From Actinoplanes palleronii (GTDB lineage Bacteria; Actinomycetota; Actinomycetes; Mycobacteriales; Micromonosporaceae): 64,000 bases of DNA. The position numbers and the translations under genes were made by a program. Within the stretch, counting starts at the first letter, position 1, and the number at the start of each line of letters is the position of its first letter. Below, piece by piece: positions 28,528 through 36,788 of this stretch. The stretch spans positions 248,001 through 312,000 of the forward strand of contig NZ_BOMS01000014.1 in NCBI RefSeq assembly GCF_016862315.1. The letters are read 5' to 3'. The notes below the pieces were generated by a model. It was not told where the DNA came from. It saw nothing but the letters and a program-made list of their open reading frames with translations, and made no database searches.

Positions 28528-29192
28528 AACTTCGGGGCGTCGGGCGCTTCCAACAGGCCCAACCGCAGCGCCGTCATGAGTGCCTGGGCCCGGTTCGCCG
28601 CGCCCAGCTTCTCGTAGAGCTTCGAGATGTGGGTCTTCGCCGTCGACTCGGAGACGAACAGCTGCTTGGCGATCCCGGCGACGCTCATGCCGTCGGCGAG
28701 CAGCCGCAGCACCTGACCCTCGCGCGGGGACAGCTGCGGTCCGGACGGGGCGAGACGACGCTTCATCGCCTCGGCGAGGTCGGCCGCGGTGAACGCGCTG
28801 GGCGCCGACGCGGCGTGCCGGGCAGCCGCCACGACCTCGTCCGCCGGAGCGGTCTTCGGCACGAACGCGCTGGCCCCGGCCTCGAGAGCACCGAAGAGTT
28901 GGTCATCGCCGGCGTACATGGTCAGCACCACGATGCCCATGTTGGCGTTGTTCTTGCGCAGGGCGCGGGTGGCCTCCAGGCCACTGCCGTCGGGCAGGCG
29001 CAGGTCCATGATCACGACGTCCGGCTGCAGTGCGCCGGCCTGGCGCACCGCCTCCGCGGCCGTCGCCGCTTCGCCGACGACCTCGAACTGCCGGTCGCGC
29101 TCGAATGCGTGTCGCAGCCCCTTACGAATCAGGTCGTGATCGTCGACAAGGAGGACCTTGGTGCGCGTCGTCGGCGCAGGACTGGTCGACAT
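28524..29192 (-). CDS. NarL/LuxR-type response regulator
   Basis: A 222-residue two-component regulator. The receiver has the acidic pair in LLVDDHD, the phospho-acceptor Asp in VVIMDLRLPDGSG near residue 59, the Thr in VVLTMYAG and the Lys in VPKTAP. The C-terminal LuxR helix-turn-helix is LSPREGQVLRLLADGMSVAGIAKQLFVSESTAKTHISKLYEKLGA. It lies 7 bases downstream of its kinase gene, so the pair forms one transcript. Targets are unknown; adjacent divergent genes are possible. Confidence 0.95.
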   Translation of the reverse strand: MSTSPAPTTRTKVLLVDDHDLIRKGLRHAFERDRQFEVVGEAATAAEAVRQAGALQPDVVIMDLRLPDGSGLEATRALRKNNANMGIVVLTMYAGDDQLFGALEAGASAFVPKTAPADEVVAAARHAASAPSAFTAADLAEAMKRRLAPSGPQLSPREGQVLRLLADGMSVAGIAKQLFVSESTAKTHISKLYEKLGAANRAQALMTALRLGLLEAPDAPKF

Positions 29193-29199
29193 GCTCGGG

Positions 29200-30909
29200 T
29201 TACTCCCCTTCTGGAGCGGAAACGCTATCCCGCACGCTATCGCGCCGAGGCGGGGTTCCGAGCACTACGGCGACGGTTGTCCCGCTGGGGTGTCTTGGAG
29301 TGATCTTGAGACGACCCCGGATGCGTTCGGCCCGCTCGGCCATGATGGTCAGACCGTACCGGCCGTCGGGTCGGTTGTCGGCGAAACCCTTGCCGTCGTC
29401 GGAGACCTCGATCTCCGCGTACGGAGGATCGACGGTACAGGTCACCCAGAGGTTTGACGCACCGGCGTGCTTGCGCGCGTTGGTGATCGCCTCCTGGGCG
29501 ATGCGCAGCAGCTCGGCCTCGGTGGCGGCGGGCAGGCGCGCGGTCGACTCGTCGAAGGTGAAGTGCACCCGCAGACCGGCGCTGGTGCCGAGGGTGCGGG
29601 CGTACTCCGCGATCGCGGCGGCCAGGCCACCGTTGCGGTCCACCTCCGAGCGCAGCTCGAACAGGCTCAGCCGCAACTCGGTGATCACCCGGGTCACCTC
29701 GCCGCGCAGCGAACGCAGCTCCTCGGCCGTCTCCTCGGCACCCTCCGGCAGGGTGGCCTGGGCGTTGTCGATGCCGTACCCGACCATCACCAGCTCCTGG
29801 GCGACCCCGTCGTGGATCTCCCGGGCCAGGCGCTGGCGCTCCTCGTTGGTGGCCAGCGAGCGGACGTCGTCGAAGAGCAGCGCGGCCTCCAGGCGCAGCG
29901 CGGCCGGGTCGGTCACCTCGGTCACGCTCTGCACCACGGCCGGCGGGTAGGCCCCGGCGGCGTCGGTCTCCAGGATCACCAGGCCGATCGTGCGTACTCC
30001 GGCGACCAGCGGGATGACCAGCGAGGACACCTCGCCGCCCCGGTGCGTGCGGGCCTGCGAGCGGCTGGCCGCGTGCGGCTGCTGGGTGGCCCAGGAGTCG
30101 GCGATCGCCGAGTCGGCGTCGAGCGTGGTCTCCCAGTCGACACGTTCCGCGCCGGTCTGCGCGAGCACGACCAGCCGGCCGCCGCCGCTGGCCGACAACA
30201 CCGCGGCGCGGTGGCCGGGCGCGACCGCGCGCAGCTCCTCGAGCAGGTGCTCGGAGATGCCGCCCGGGTCCAGGGTCGCCCCCGGCAGCGAGCGGGCGAC
30301 ACTGCGCAGCTGGGTGAGCAGGCGGGTGGCCTCGGCGTACGGCTGCGGGGTGGGCTCGGCCGGCTGCAGGAACTGGCGCATCGCCTCGGCGGCGAACGTC
30401 ACGATCGCGCCGAGCACCAGCCACTGGCCACCGGCCGCGAGATAACCCAGGTTGCCCAGCACGGTGCTCGGCCCGGCCAGGGCGCCACCGGCCACCAGGG
30501 CGACCGCGGCCACCCCGAGCAGCGCGGCGCCCTCGGTCGGTTTGCGGCGCAGGGCCGCGGTGAGCAGCGGCACGGCGAGGTACGGCAGCACCGCCTCGGC
30601 ACGGAACCCGGCGGCCGCACCCTCGGCCGCGGAGGCGATCGATCCGGCGGCCAGGCCGGTGACGATCACCTCGGCGAACCGGCCGGTGGTGGCCAGGACC
30701 GGGTGGTTACGGGCGACGAAGGCGGGCAGCGCGGCGACCGCGAGCAACGCGATCCAGTACAGCTGCTGCGGGCCGCCGGTGGCGATCGCGGTGAGCACCG
30801 CGACCAGCGCGAGCATGATCACGCGCGACACGGCTTCGAGCGGACGAATGCGCATGGATCCGCTGGCTAGGGCTGGCACGTCACGGATGGTAGCGGCACC
30901 GGCGGACAT
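29200..30909 (-). CDS. NarL-type sensor histidine kinase (HisKA_3)
   Basis: Partner of the downstream regulator. The N-terminal 190 residues contain six or so hydrophobic helices, which look like a membrane sensor. A GAF-like region follows (about 210-355). The dimerisation helix carries the phosphorylated His in REIHDGVAQELVMVGYG. The ATPase has EAITNARKHAGA (N box), DDGKGF (G1) and GRYGLTIMAERA (G2). Start uncertain: ATG 30909 gives 569 residues, ATG 30855 gives 551. Neither has a strong ribosome site. The signal is unknown. Confidence 0.92.
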   Translation of the reverse strand: MSAGAATIRDVPALASGSMRIRPLEAVSRVIMLALVAVLTAIATGGPQQLYWIALLAVAALPAFVARNHPVLATTGRFAEVIVTGLAAGSIASAAEGAAAGFRAEAVLPYLAVPLLTAALRRKPTEGAALLGVAAVALVAGGALAGPSTVLGNLGYLAAGGQWLVLGAIVTFAAEAMRQFLQPAEPTPQPYAEATRLLTQLRSVARSLPGATLDPGGISEHLLEELRAVAPGHRAAVLSASGGGRLVVLAQTGAERVDWETTLDADSAIADSWATQQPHAASRSQARTHRGGEVSSLVIPLVAGVRTIGLVILETDAAGAYPPAVVQSVTEVTDPAALRLEAALLFDDVRSLATNEERQRLAREIHDGVAQELVMVGYGIDNAQATLPEGAEETAEELRSLRGEVTRVITELRLSLFELRSEVDRNGGLAAAIAEYARTLGTSAGLRVHFTFDESTARLPAATEAELLRIAQEAITNARKHAGASNLWVTCTVDPPYAEIEVSDDGKGFADNRPDGRYGLTIMAERAERIRGRLKITPRHPSGTTVAVVLGTPPRRDSVRDSVSAPEGE

Positions 30910-30957
30910 CGGCCCATCGGCGACGGGGCGGTGGCGTGCTTTGTCGTACCCAACGGG

Positions 30958-30963
30958 TAGCCT
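30958..30963 (+). promoter_or_regulatory. Putative -10 of a leaderless START-like gene
   Basis: TAGCCT stands exactly 7 bases before the ATG and no purine-rich ribosome site lies between. Confidence 0.5.
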
Positions 30964-30970
30964 GCCGTGC

Positions 30971-31423
30971 ATGGCGGACACCTCGTCGCAGTCGATCCAG
31001 GTCCATGCTCCCCTGGCCCGGGTGGCCGCGGTCATCTGTGATTTCCCGAGCTATCCCGAGTGGGCCGACGCGATCAAGCAGGTCACGGTCGTCGAGGAGT
31101 ATGAGGACGGCTACGCCGCTCAGGTCCGGTTCCGGATCGACGCGGGCGTGATGGCCGACGAATACACGTTGGAGTATGCGTACGCCGACGACCTCTCCCG
31201 GATCGAGTGGCACCTGGTCGCGCCGTCCAAGACGCAGAAATCCCAGGAAGGGTCCTACGACCTGGTGGCGGATGCCTCCGGCGGCACTACCGTGACTTAC
31301 ACCCTCGCGGTGGAGCTCGCCATCGGGATGCTCGGCATGTTCCGCCGCAAAGCCGAAAAAATGATCATGGACACGGCGTTGAAAGAGCTCAAACGCCGTG
31401 TGGAGAGCTTGCCCGCGGCCTGA
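30971..31423 (+). CDS. SRPBCC/START-like lipid- or polyketide-binding protein (Rv2185c type)
   Basis: A 150-residue single-domain protein of the helix-grip fold with a hydrophobic cavity (polyketide cyclase/dehydrase 2 family). Seen: SIQVHAPLARVAAVICDFPSYPEWADAIKQVTVVE at the start, which is the coenzyme Q-binding Coq10-like opening, and the long C-terminal helix MIMDTALKELKRRVESL. It matches Rv2185c in position relative to pimB and plsC. The ligand is unknown. It leads a probable transcript with the Ala-rich protein (27 bases downstream) and glucokinase. Confidence 0.88.
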   Translation: MADTSSQSIQVHAPLARVAAVICDFPSYPEWADAIKQVTVVEEYEDGYAAQVRFRIDAGVMADEYTLEYAYADDLSRIEWHLVAPSKTQKSQEGSYDLVADASGGTTVTYTLAVELAIGMLGMFRRKAEKMIMDTALKELKRRVESLPAA

Positions 31424-31449
31424 CCGCGGCGGGCGTTGAGGGGGAGCGG

Positions 31450-32874
31450 ATGGCCGGGTCAGCGCGCGAAGAGGCCGAGCGACTGGTCGCCACGATCCTC
31501 GCCAGGGCGGCGGCGAGCGGCGTGGGTGCCGCGGCGAGCGGCCGCGACCCCGGCGATTCTTCCGGTTCGTCCACCGGCTCAGGCCGACCTTCCGGTCCGG
31601 GTGGATCCTCTGGTACGGGTGGAGCCTCCGGTACGCCGGTGGCCGACGCGGCCGCGGTGATCGGGGACGCGGTCAACGGGTTCTTCAGCCGGTTGACCGA
31701 GGCGGCCCGCGACAGCGGTGGCAGCGAGCGCCCGTGGAGTGCCGGTGCGCGCACGTCACCCGCGCCGTCGGATTCGTCCCCGGAGTCCGGCTCGTCGCGA
31801 GCCGGCGACTCGGCCGGCGGCCGGGCGAGTGCCGGCGGGTCCGGGCCGGCGGGCCCCGGCAGGTCAGGCACGGCCACCGGCGGGCCGGGCTCGTCGAGTG
31901 CCGGCAGCCGGGCGCACGGCCGTCAGGGCTGGTCGACCGGCAGCGCCGAGTGCTGCCGCTGCCCGGTGTGCCAGGCCATCGCGGCGGTCCGTGATCCCAG
32001 CCCGCAGACGATCTTCCGGGTCGCCACCGGCGCCGGTGACATCGCGACCGGTGCGGCCGGCGTGCTGCGCGGTCTGGCGTCGCTGGCCGGTGCGTTCCAG
32101 GGGGAGCGCTCGCGGCGCGCCCCGAAATCACCCGCCGGGGGAGCCACCAGGCACGCGCCGGCCCCCGACGCGGCCTGGTCGGCGGCGACCCGCGCGGGCG
32201 CTCCGAGTTCGCGCCCGGCCGCGCCGGTGGCCGACGAGTCCGACACCTGGGCGGCCGCGACCGCCGCCGGCGCCCGTGCGGCCGAGGCGGACCGTGCCCG
32301 GGCGAAGGCCGAGGCCGAGGAGGCCGCGCTGGTGGCCGCCGCGGAAGCGGCCGAGATCGCCGCGGGGCTGGCCGCCGCGCACGAGGCGGAGAGCGGCGCG
32401 CAGCCGGCCGCGGGTTCGCAGCCGGCCGCGGAGCGCGCTGGGGACCGGAGCCGTGACCCGTGGGCGGCCGCCACGGCGGACAGCGCCCGCGAGGCCGCGG
32501 CCGCCCGGGCCCGCGCCGCGGCCGCCGAGAAGGCCGTGGCCAAGGCGGTGGCCGACGCCCGCCGGGTCGCCGCGCTGCGCACCACGCCTGAGACGGCGAC
32601 GCACACGGGTCGCCCGGAAGTGCTGGGTGGGACACCGGCGTCCGGGGCCGCGGCGGGAGAGGATCAGGGCGGGACGACGGCCGGGGTCCGACCGGACGCG
32701 GCGGCTGTCGTCCGTACACAATCCGGGTCTGATGTGTGGGCCGCCGCCACCGCGGAGGCCGCCGCAGACGGCGCGGCCCCGACCCGTAGCGTGGATCATG
32801 AGTGGGGCGCCTCGGCGCCCATGGGCCGCGATGGCGAGCCGGGCGATGGCGCCCGCGACGACGACGCGGTGTGA
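31450..32874 (+). CDS. Ala/Ser/Gly-rich protein with a CxxC motif and WAAAT repeats
   Basis: A 474-residue low-complexity protein. A short conserved-looking island, CCRCPVCQAIAAVRDPSPQTIFRVATGA at about residues 168-195, contains two CxxC-type pairs. The second half has a repeated motif, AWSAATRAGA, DTWAAATAAGAR, DPWAAATADSAR and DVWAAATAEAA, separated by charged Ala-rich helices. I do not recognise a family, but Streptomyces has a gene with a similar Cys motif directly before its glucokinase gene (SCO2127/SCO2126), from memory. Its stop overlaps an in-frame GTG of the glucokinase gene. A role in modulating glucokinase is conceivable. Confidence 0.75.
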   Translation: MAGSAREEAERLVATILARAAASGVGAAASGRDPGDSSGSSTGSGRPSGPGGSSGTGGASGTPVADAAAVIGDAVNGFFSRLTEAARDSGGSERPWSAGARTSPAPSDSSPESGSSRAGDSAGGRASAGGSGPAGPGRSGTATGGPGSSSAGSRAHGRQGWSTGSAECCRCPVCQAIAAVRDPSPQTIFRVATGAGDIATGAAGVLRGLASLAGAFQGERSRRAPKSPAGGATRHAPAPDAAWSAATRAGAPSSRPAAPVADESDTWAAATAAGARAAEADRARAKAEAEEAALVAAAEAAEIAAGLAAAHEAESGAQPAAGSQPAAERAGDRSRDPWAAATADSAREAAAARARAAAAEKAVAKAVADARRVAALRTTPETATHTGRPEVLGGTPASGAAAGEDQGGTTAGVRPDAAAVVRTQSGSDVWAAATAEAAADGAAPTRSVDHEWGASAPMGRDGEPGDGARDDDAV

Positions 32875-32900
32875 AACTGGCATCAGAGGGGACGGGCAGC

Positions 32901-33851
32901 GTGACGCTGACCATCGGAATCGACGTCGGCGGCACCAAGGTGGCCGGTGGCGTGGTCGACGAGCTCGGCAACGTGCTCGCGTCGAACCGCCGGCCGACGC
33001 CGGCGGAGGACCCGGCCGGCACCCGGGACACGATCGTCGAGGTGGCCGCCGAGCTGGCGGCGCAGTACCCGACCGCGACCGCGATCGGGATCGGCGCCGC
33101 GGCCTGGATCGACGCCGCCGGTTCGACGGTGCTGTTCGCGCCGAACCTGGCCTGGCGCGACGAGCCGCTGCGCGACTACGTCGCGAAGGCGGTCGGCCTG
33201 CCGACCGTGCTGGAGAACGACGCGAACGTGGCCGCCTGGGCGGAGTTCCGGTTCGGCGTCGCCAAGCACGCCGACGACTCGATGGTGATGATCACCGTGG
33301 GCACCGGCATCGGCGGCGGCATCGTGCTGAACGGCAAGCTGTGGCACGGCGCCAACGGCATCGCCGGTGAGCTAGGCCACCTGCAGTCGGTGCCGGACGG
33401 GCACCCGTGCGGCTGCGGCCGGCTGGGCTGCCTGGAGCAGTACGCGAGCGGCAACGCCCTGGTCCGGTTCGCCCGGGCCGGCGCGCGGCAGGAGCCGGAG
33501 CGGGCCGCCAAGCTGCTCGCCCTGGCCGGCGGCGACGCGCTGGCGATCAGCGGCCGGCAGATCACCGAGGCGGCCCGGGGTGGCGACGGTGTGGCGATGG
33601 ACGCGTTCGCGCAGGTCGGGTATTGGCTCGGCGTGGCCCTGGCCGACCTCGCGCAGAGCCTCGACCCGCAGATCCTGGTGATCGGCGGCGGCGTGGTCGA
33701 CGCCGGCCCGCTGCTGATGGGCCCGGCCGAACGGACCTACCGCGACCAGCTCGCTCAGCGCAACCGGTTCCCGGTCGCCGAGGTGCACGCCGCTCAGATG
33801 GGCAACGTGGCCGGCGTGGTCGGCGCGGCCGACCTGGCCCGGCGTTCCTAG
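32901..33851 (+). CDS. glk: ROK family glucokinase
   Basis: A 316-residue ATP-dependent sugar kinase that makes glucose 6-phosphate. Seen: the phosphate loop GIDVGGTKVAGG, the catalytic ENDANVAAWAE (Asp), GTGIGGGIVLNGKLW, and the ROK zinc motif CGCGRLGCLEQYASG with its preceding His. GTG 32901 is preferred, with GAGGGGACGG upstream and the family N-terminus TLTIGIDVGG. A GTG at 32871 overlaps the upstream stop and would add ten residues. In Streptomyces the equivalent Glk is also the carbon-catabolite repression switch. Confidence 0.93.
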   Translation: MTLTIGIDVGGTKVAGGVVDELGNVLASNRRPTPAEDPAGTRDTIVEVAAELAAQYPTATAIGIGAAAWIDAAGSTVLFAPNLAWRDEPLRDYVAKAVGLPTVLENDANVAAWAEFRFGVAKHADDSMVMITVGTGIGGGIVLNGKLWHGANGIAGELGHLQSVPDGHPCGCGRLGCLEQYASGNALVRFARAGARQEPERAAKLLALAGGDALAISGRQITEAARGGDGVAMDAFAQVGYWLGVALADLAQSLDPQILVIGGGVVDAGPLLMGPAERTYRDQLAQRNRFPVAEVHAAQMGNVAGVVGAADLARRS

Positions 33852-33865
33852 CCGTGGAGGCGGGG

Positions 33866-34543
33866 ATGTCCGGCGTGCCGCTGCGGGTGGTCAGCTGGAA
33901 CGTGCACGGGATGAAGGACGACCGGGCCGCGCTCGTCGGCCTGGTCCGTGAGCTGGCCCCGGACGTCCTCGTCGTGCAGGAGGCGCCGCGCCGGTTCCGC
34001 TGGCGGGAGAAGAGCGCGACGCTGGCCGCCGACTGCGGCATGGTGGTGGCCGCCGGCGGTCTGCCCGCGCTGGGCAACCTGCTGCTGGTCAGCCTGCGGG
34101 TGGCGATCGGGGAGACCTGGTGCGTGCGCTATCCGCTGACACCGGGCCGGCACCTGCGCGGCGCGTTCTTCGCGCAGGGGCGGGTGCGCGGCGCGTCGTT
34201 CACCGTCTCCGGCTCGCACCTGGCCACCGACCCGGCGGAGCGGCCGACCCAGGCCGCGCACTGGAAGGACGAGCTGATCAAGATCACCGGTCCGGTGATC
34301 GCGGCCGCCGACCTGAACGAGGGCCCGGGCGGCGGCGCCTGGCGCACCGTCGAGGACGGACTGGTGACCTCGAAGGACGACGACCCGACGTTCCCGGCCG
34401 CGGCGCCCAGCAAGCGCATCGACGGGCTTTTCGTCAGCCCGGACGTGCACATCGAGCGATACGAGATCATCGCGACTGATCGGGCACGTGTCGCGAGTGA
34501 TCATTTACCGGTCCTCGCGGACCTTCTTCTCCCTTCCGACTGA
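33866..34543 (+). CDS. Endonuclease/exonuclease/phosphatase (EEP) family protein
   Basis: A 225-residue protein of the DNase I/AP-endonuclease-like fold. The catalytic set is visible: Asn in VSWNVHGM, Glu in VVQEAPRR, Asp/Asn in AAADLNEGPGG and the terminal His in ASDHLPV. It could hydrolyse nucleic acid, phosphoinositide or another phosphodiester. The ATG has GGAGG 7 bases upstream and lies 14 bases after the glucokinase stop, so both are probably one transcript. The substrate cannot be named. Confidence 0.87.
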   Translation: MSGVPLRVVSWNVHGMKDDRAALVGLVRELAPDVLVVQEAPRRFRWREKSATLAADCGMVVAAGGLPALGNLLLVSLRVAIGETWCVRYPLTPGRHLRGAFFAQGRVRGASFTVSGSHLATDPAERPTQAAHWKDELIKITGPVIAAADLNEGPGGGAWRTVEDGLVTSKDDDPTFPAAAPSKRIDGLFVSPDVHIERYEIIATDRARVASDHLPVLADLLLPSD

Positions 34544-34568
34544 GGCTCACGTCTGGCAGGATCGCCGG

Positions 34569-35912
34569 GTGCACGACTCCCCGGACCTGGGCGACCGTCG
34601 CGACGCCGTCTGCGTCGTCGGCGCCGGCGCGAGCGGCTTGACCGCCGTCAAAAACCTGCTTGAGCTGGGCTTTCAGGTGGACTGCTACGAGCGGGAGACC
34701 GCGGTCGGCGGTGCCTGGAACTGGCGTCACGACCGCAGCCCGGTCTATGCCGGCGCCCACCTGATCTCGTCCCGTCAGCACACCGAGTTCCCCGACTTCC
34801 CGATGCCGGACACCTGGCCGGACTACCCGCACCACAGCCAGGTGCTGACCTACCTGGAGCGGTACGCCAAGCACTTCGGGCTGGGCGAGCACGTCTGGTT
34901 CGGCATGGAGGTGGTCTCCGCGGTCCCGACCGCCGACGGCGGCTGGGAGGTGACCACCCAGTCCACCGGCGGCGGCTCGTCACGCACCCAGCGGTACGCC
35001 GCGCTGATCGTCGCGAACGGGCACAACTGGGATCCCCGCAAGCCCGACATCCCCGGCGAGTTCCGGGGCCGGGTGATGCACGCGAACGCGTACAAGGACC
35101 CGGCCGTGCTGCGGGGCCGCAAGGTGCTGGTGGTCGGCGGCGGCAACACTGGTTGCGACATCGCGGTGGAGGCCGCCCAGCAGGCGACCCGGGTGTGGCA
35201 CTCGACCCGGCGCGGCTACTGGTACGCCCCCAAATACGTCCTGGGCCGTCCCGCCGACCAGGTCAACGACGCCCTGCTCAAGTGGCGGCTGCCGTTGCGC
35301 CTGCGGCAGTGGCTCTACCGTCGTACGGTCCGGCTGACCACCGGTGACCTGACCCGCTTCGGGCTGCCCGCGCCGGACCACCAGCCGTACGAGAGCCACC
35401 CGGTGGTGAACAGCCAGCTTCCCTACTACCTGGGCCACGGCAAGATCACTCCGGTGCCGGACGTGACCGCCTTCGACGGCGCCGCAGTCGAGCTGGCCGG
35501 TGGCGAGCGGATCGAGCCGGACCTGGTGATCACCGCGACCGGCTATCGCCCGCGCTTCGAGTTCCTCGCCCCCGAGCTGCTGGACGTGAACGAGCACGGC
35601 CGCCCCGACCTGCACCTGCACACGTTCGCCCGGAAGAACCCGACGCTGGCCGTGATCGGCCTGGTGCAGCCGGACGCCGGGGTGTTCCCGCTGGCGCACT
35701 GGCAGAGCGTGGCGGTGGCCCAGTGGCTGCGGCTGCGCCGGACCGACCCGGCCCGGGCCGCCGTGGTGCAGCAGAAGGAGTCGGTCCGCCCGCTCGCCAG
35801 CTGGTCGCGGCGGCAGGTGGTGCCGAGCGAGCGGCACTGGTTCGAGGTGGACCACATCGACTACCTGCGCTCGCTGGAGAGCCTGCTGAACCAGATGGAG
35901 CCGTCGAAGTGA
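34569..35912 (+). CDS. Flavin-containing monooxygenase-like protein
   Basis: A 447-residue FAD/NADPH enzyme. It has the FAD loop VVGAGASGL (near 17), the FMO fingerprint FRGRVMHANAY (F-x-G-x3-H-x3-Y) near 155, the NADPH loop VVGGGNTGCDIA and the ATGYRP motif near 325. Such enzymes oxygenate nitrogen, sulfur or carbonyl carbons. The GTG lacks a ribosome site and has CAGGAT six bases upstream, so it may be leaderless. Its stop overlaps a GTG (GTGA) at the start of a duplicated junction before the hydrolase gene. The pair may act on one substrate. Confidence 0.9.
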   Translation: MHDSPDLGDRRDAVCVVGAGASGLTAVKNLLELGFQVDCYERETAVGGAWNWRHDRSPVYAGAHLISSRQHTEFPDFPMPDTWPDYPHHSQVLTYLERYAKHFGLGEHVWFGMEVVSAVPTADGGWEVTTQSTGGGSSRTQRYAALIVANGHNWDPRKPDIPGEFRGRVMHANAYKDPAVLRGRKVLVVGGGNTGCDIAVEAAQQATRVWHSTRRGYWYAPKYVLGRPADQVNDALLKWRLPLRLRQWLYRRTVRLTTGDLTRFGLPAPDHQPYESHPVVNSQLPYYLGHGKITPVPDVTAFDGAAVELAGGERIEPDLVITATGYRPRFEFLAPELLDVNEHGRPDLHLHTFARKNPTLAVIGLVQPDAGVFPLAHWQSVAVAQWLRLRRTDPARAAVVQQKESVRPLASWSRRQVVPSERHWFEVDHIDYLRSLESLLNQMEPSK

Positions 35913-35973
35913 CCGCTTTTGATCTGCGCCTGTCGAGCCCGATGGAGCCATCGAAGTGACCGCCTTTGATCTG
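35894..35973 (+). repeat. Tandem duplication of a gene junction (33 of 47 bp conserved)
   Basis: The 33 bases starting at 35894 recur at 35941 with two changes. Each copy holds the end of the monooxygenase reading (MEPSK, stop) and the start of the hydrolase reading (VTAFDL). Confidence 0.9.
35909..35959 (+). CDS. 16-codon mini reading frame created by the duplication
   Basis: Starting at the GTG that overlaps the monooxygenase stop, it reads VTAFDLRLSSPMEPSK and ends at a TGA that overlaps the hydrolase GTG. It therefore starts like the hydrolase and ends like the monooxygenase. It is probably not functional as a peptide but may carry ribosomes from one gene to the next. Confidence 0.45.
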   Translation: MTAFDLRLSSPMEPSK

Positions 35974-36732
35974 ATGCGCTTCGAGGACTGGACCGATCCG
36001 GTCCGGTCGGCCGAGCGCGAGGTGGCGTCGCTGCTGCCGGACGCGGACGAGGGCCGCCCGCCGGTGCTGTTCGTGCCCGGTCTCGGTCACGGCGCCTGGG
36101 CGTTCGCCGAGCACTGGCTGCCGCACGCGGCCGGGCGCGGCTTCCCGGCGCACGTGCTCGGCCCGCGCCCCGGCGGCGACCTGCGCGCCCTGGTGCACGA
36201 CGTGGTGCAGACCGCGGCGGCGCTGCCGCGTCAGGCGGTGCTGGTCGGGCACGGTGTCGGCGCCCTGGTGGTGGCCCGCGCCCTGGGTCGCTATCCGGCC
36301 CGGGCGGCGGTGCTGGTCGCGCCGGTGCTGGACGGCTGGTCGGCGCTCGGCTCGGCACTGCGGGCCAACCCGGGCGGCACGCTGCCGGCGCTGGTCGGCG
36401 GGCGGCTCAAGCTCTCCGCCCGGCAGCTCTTCGGCGCCGGCCTGCCGGCCGAGCAGGCCGGCGAATACCTCGCCCGGATGGACCCGCGGCCGCGGCGCGA
36501 GCTGCTGGGCCGGGCCGTGCCGCCCCGGCCCGTCGGCACGCCCCCGGTGCTGGTGGCCGGGAGCCCGGACGACCGGGTGGTGTCCCGCAAGGCCCTCGAC
36601 CGGGCCGCCGCGGCGTACGGCGGCGACCCGCTGCTGTTCCCCGGGATGGCGCACGACCTGATGCTGGAGTCCAGCTGGGCCGAGCCGATCGACGCGATCC
36701 TGGACTGGCTCGGCAAGCAGGGAGGCCGCTGA
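35956..36732 (+). CDS. Alpha/beta hydrolase fold protein lacking the nucleophile serine
   Basis: A 258-residue alpha/beta hydrolase. The oxyanion-region motif FVPGLGHGAWAF is seen near 36. At the nucleophile elbow the sequence is VLVGHGVGALV, that is GHGVG where GxSxG is expected. The acid (SPDDRVV) and His (GMAHDLML) positions are present. It may therefore be non-hydrolytic or use another mechanism. GTG 35956 overlaps the stop of the mini frame (GTGA). Linked by position to the flavin monooxygenase. Confidence 0.85.
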   Translation: MTAFDLMRFEDWTDPVRSAEREVASLLPDADEGRPPVLFVPGLGHGAWAFAEHWLPHAAGRGFPAHVLGPRPGGDLRALVHDVVQTAAALPRQAVLVGHGVGALVVARALGRYPARAAVLVAPVLDGWSALGSALRANPGGTLPALVGGRLKLSARQLFGAGLPAEQAGEYLARMDPRPRRELLGRAVPPRPVGTPPVLVAGSPDDRVVSRKALDRAAAAYGGDPLLFPGMAHDLMLESSWAEPIDAILDWLGKQGGR

Positions 36733-36788
36733 CCCGCGCAGGGCAGCCGCTGGGCGCGCGGCAGCCGCCGGGCGCGGGCGGCGGGCCG

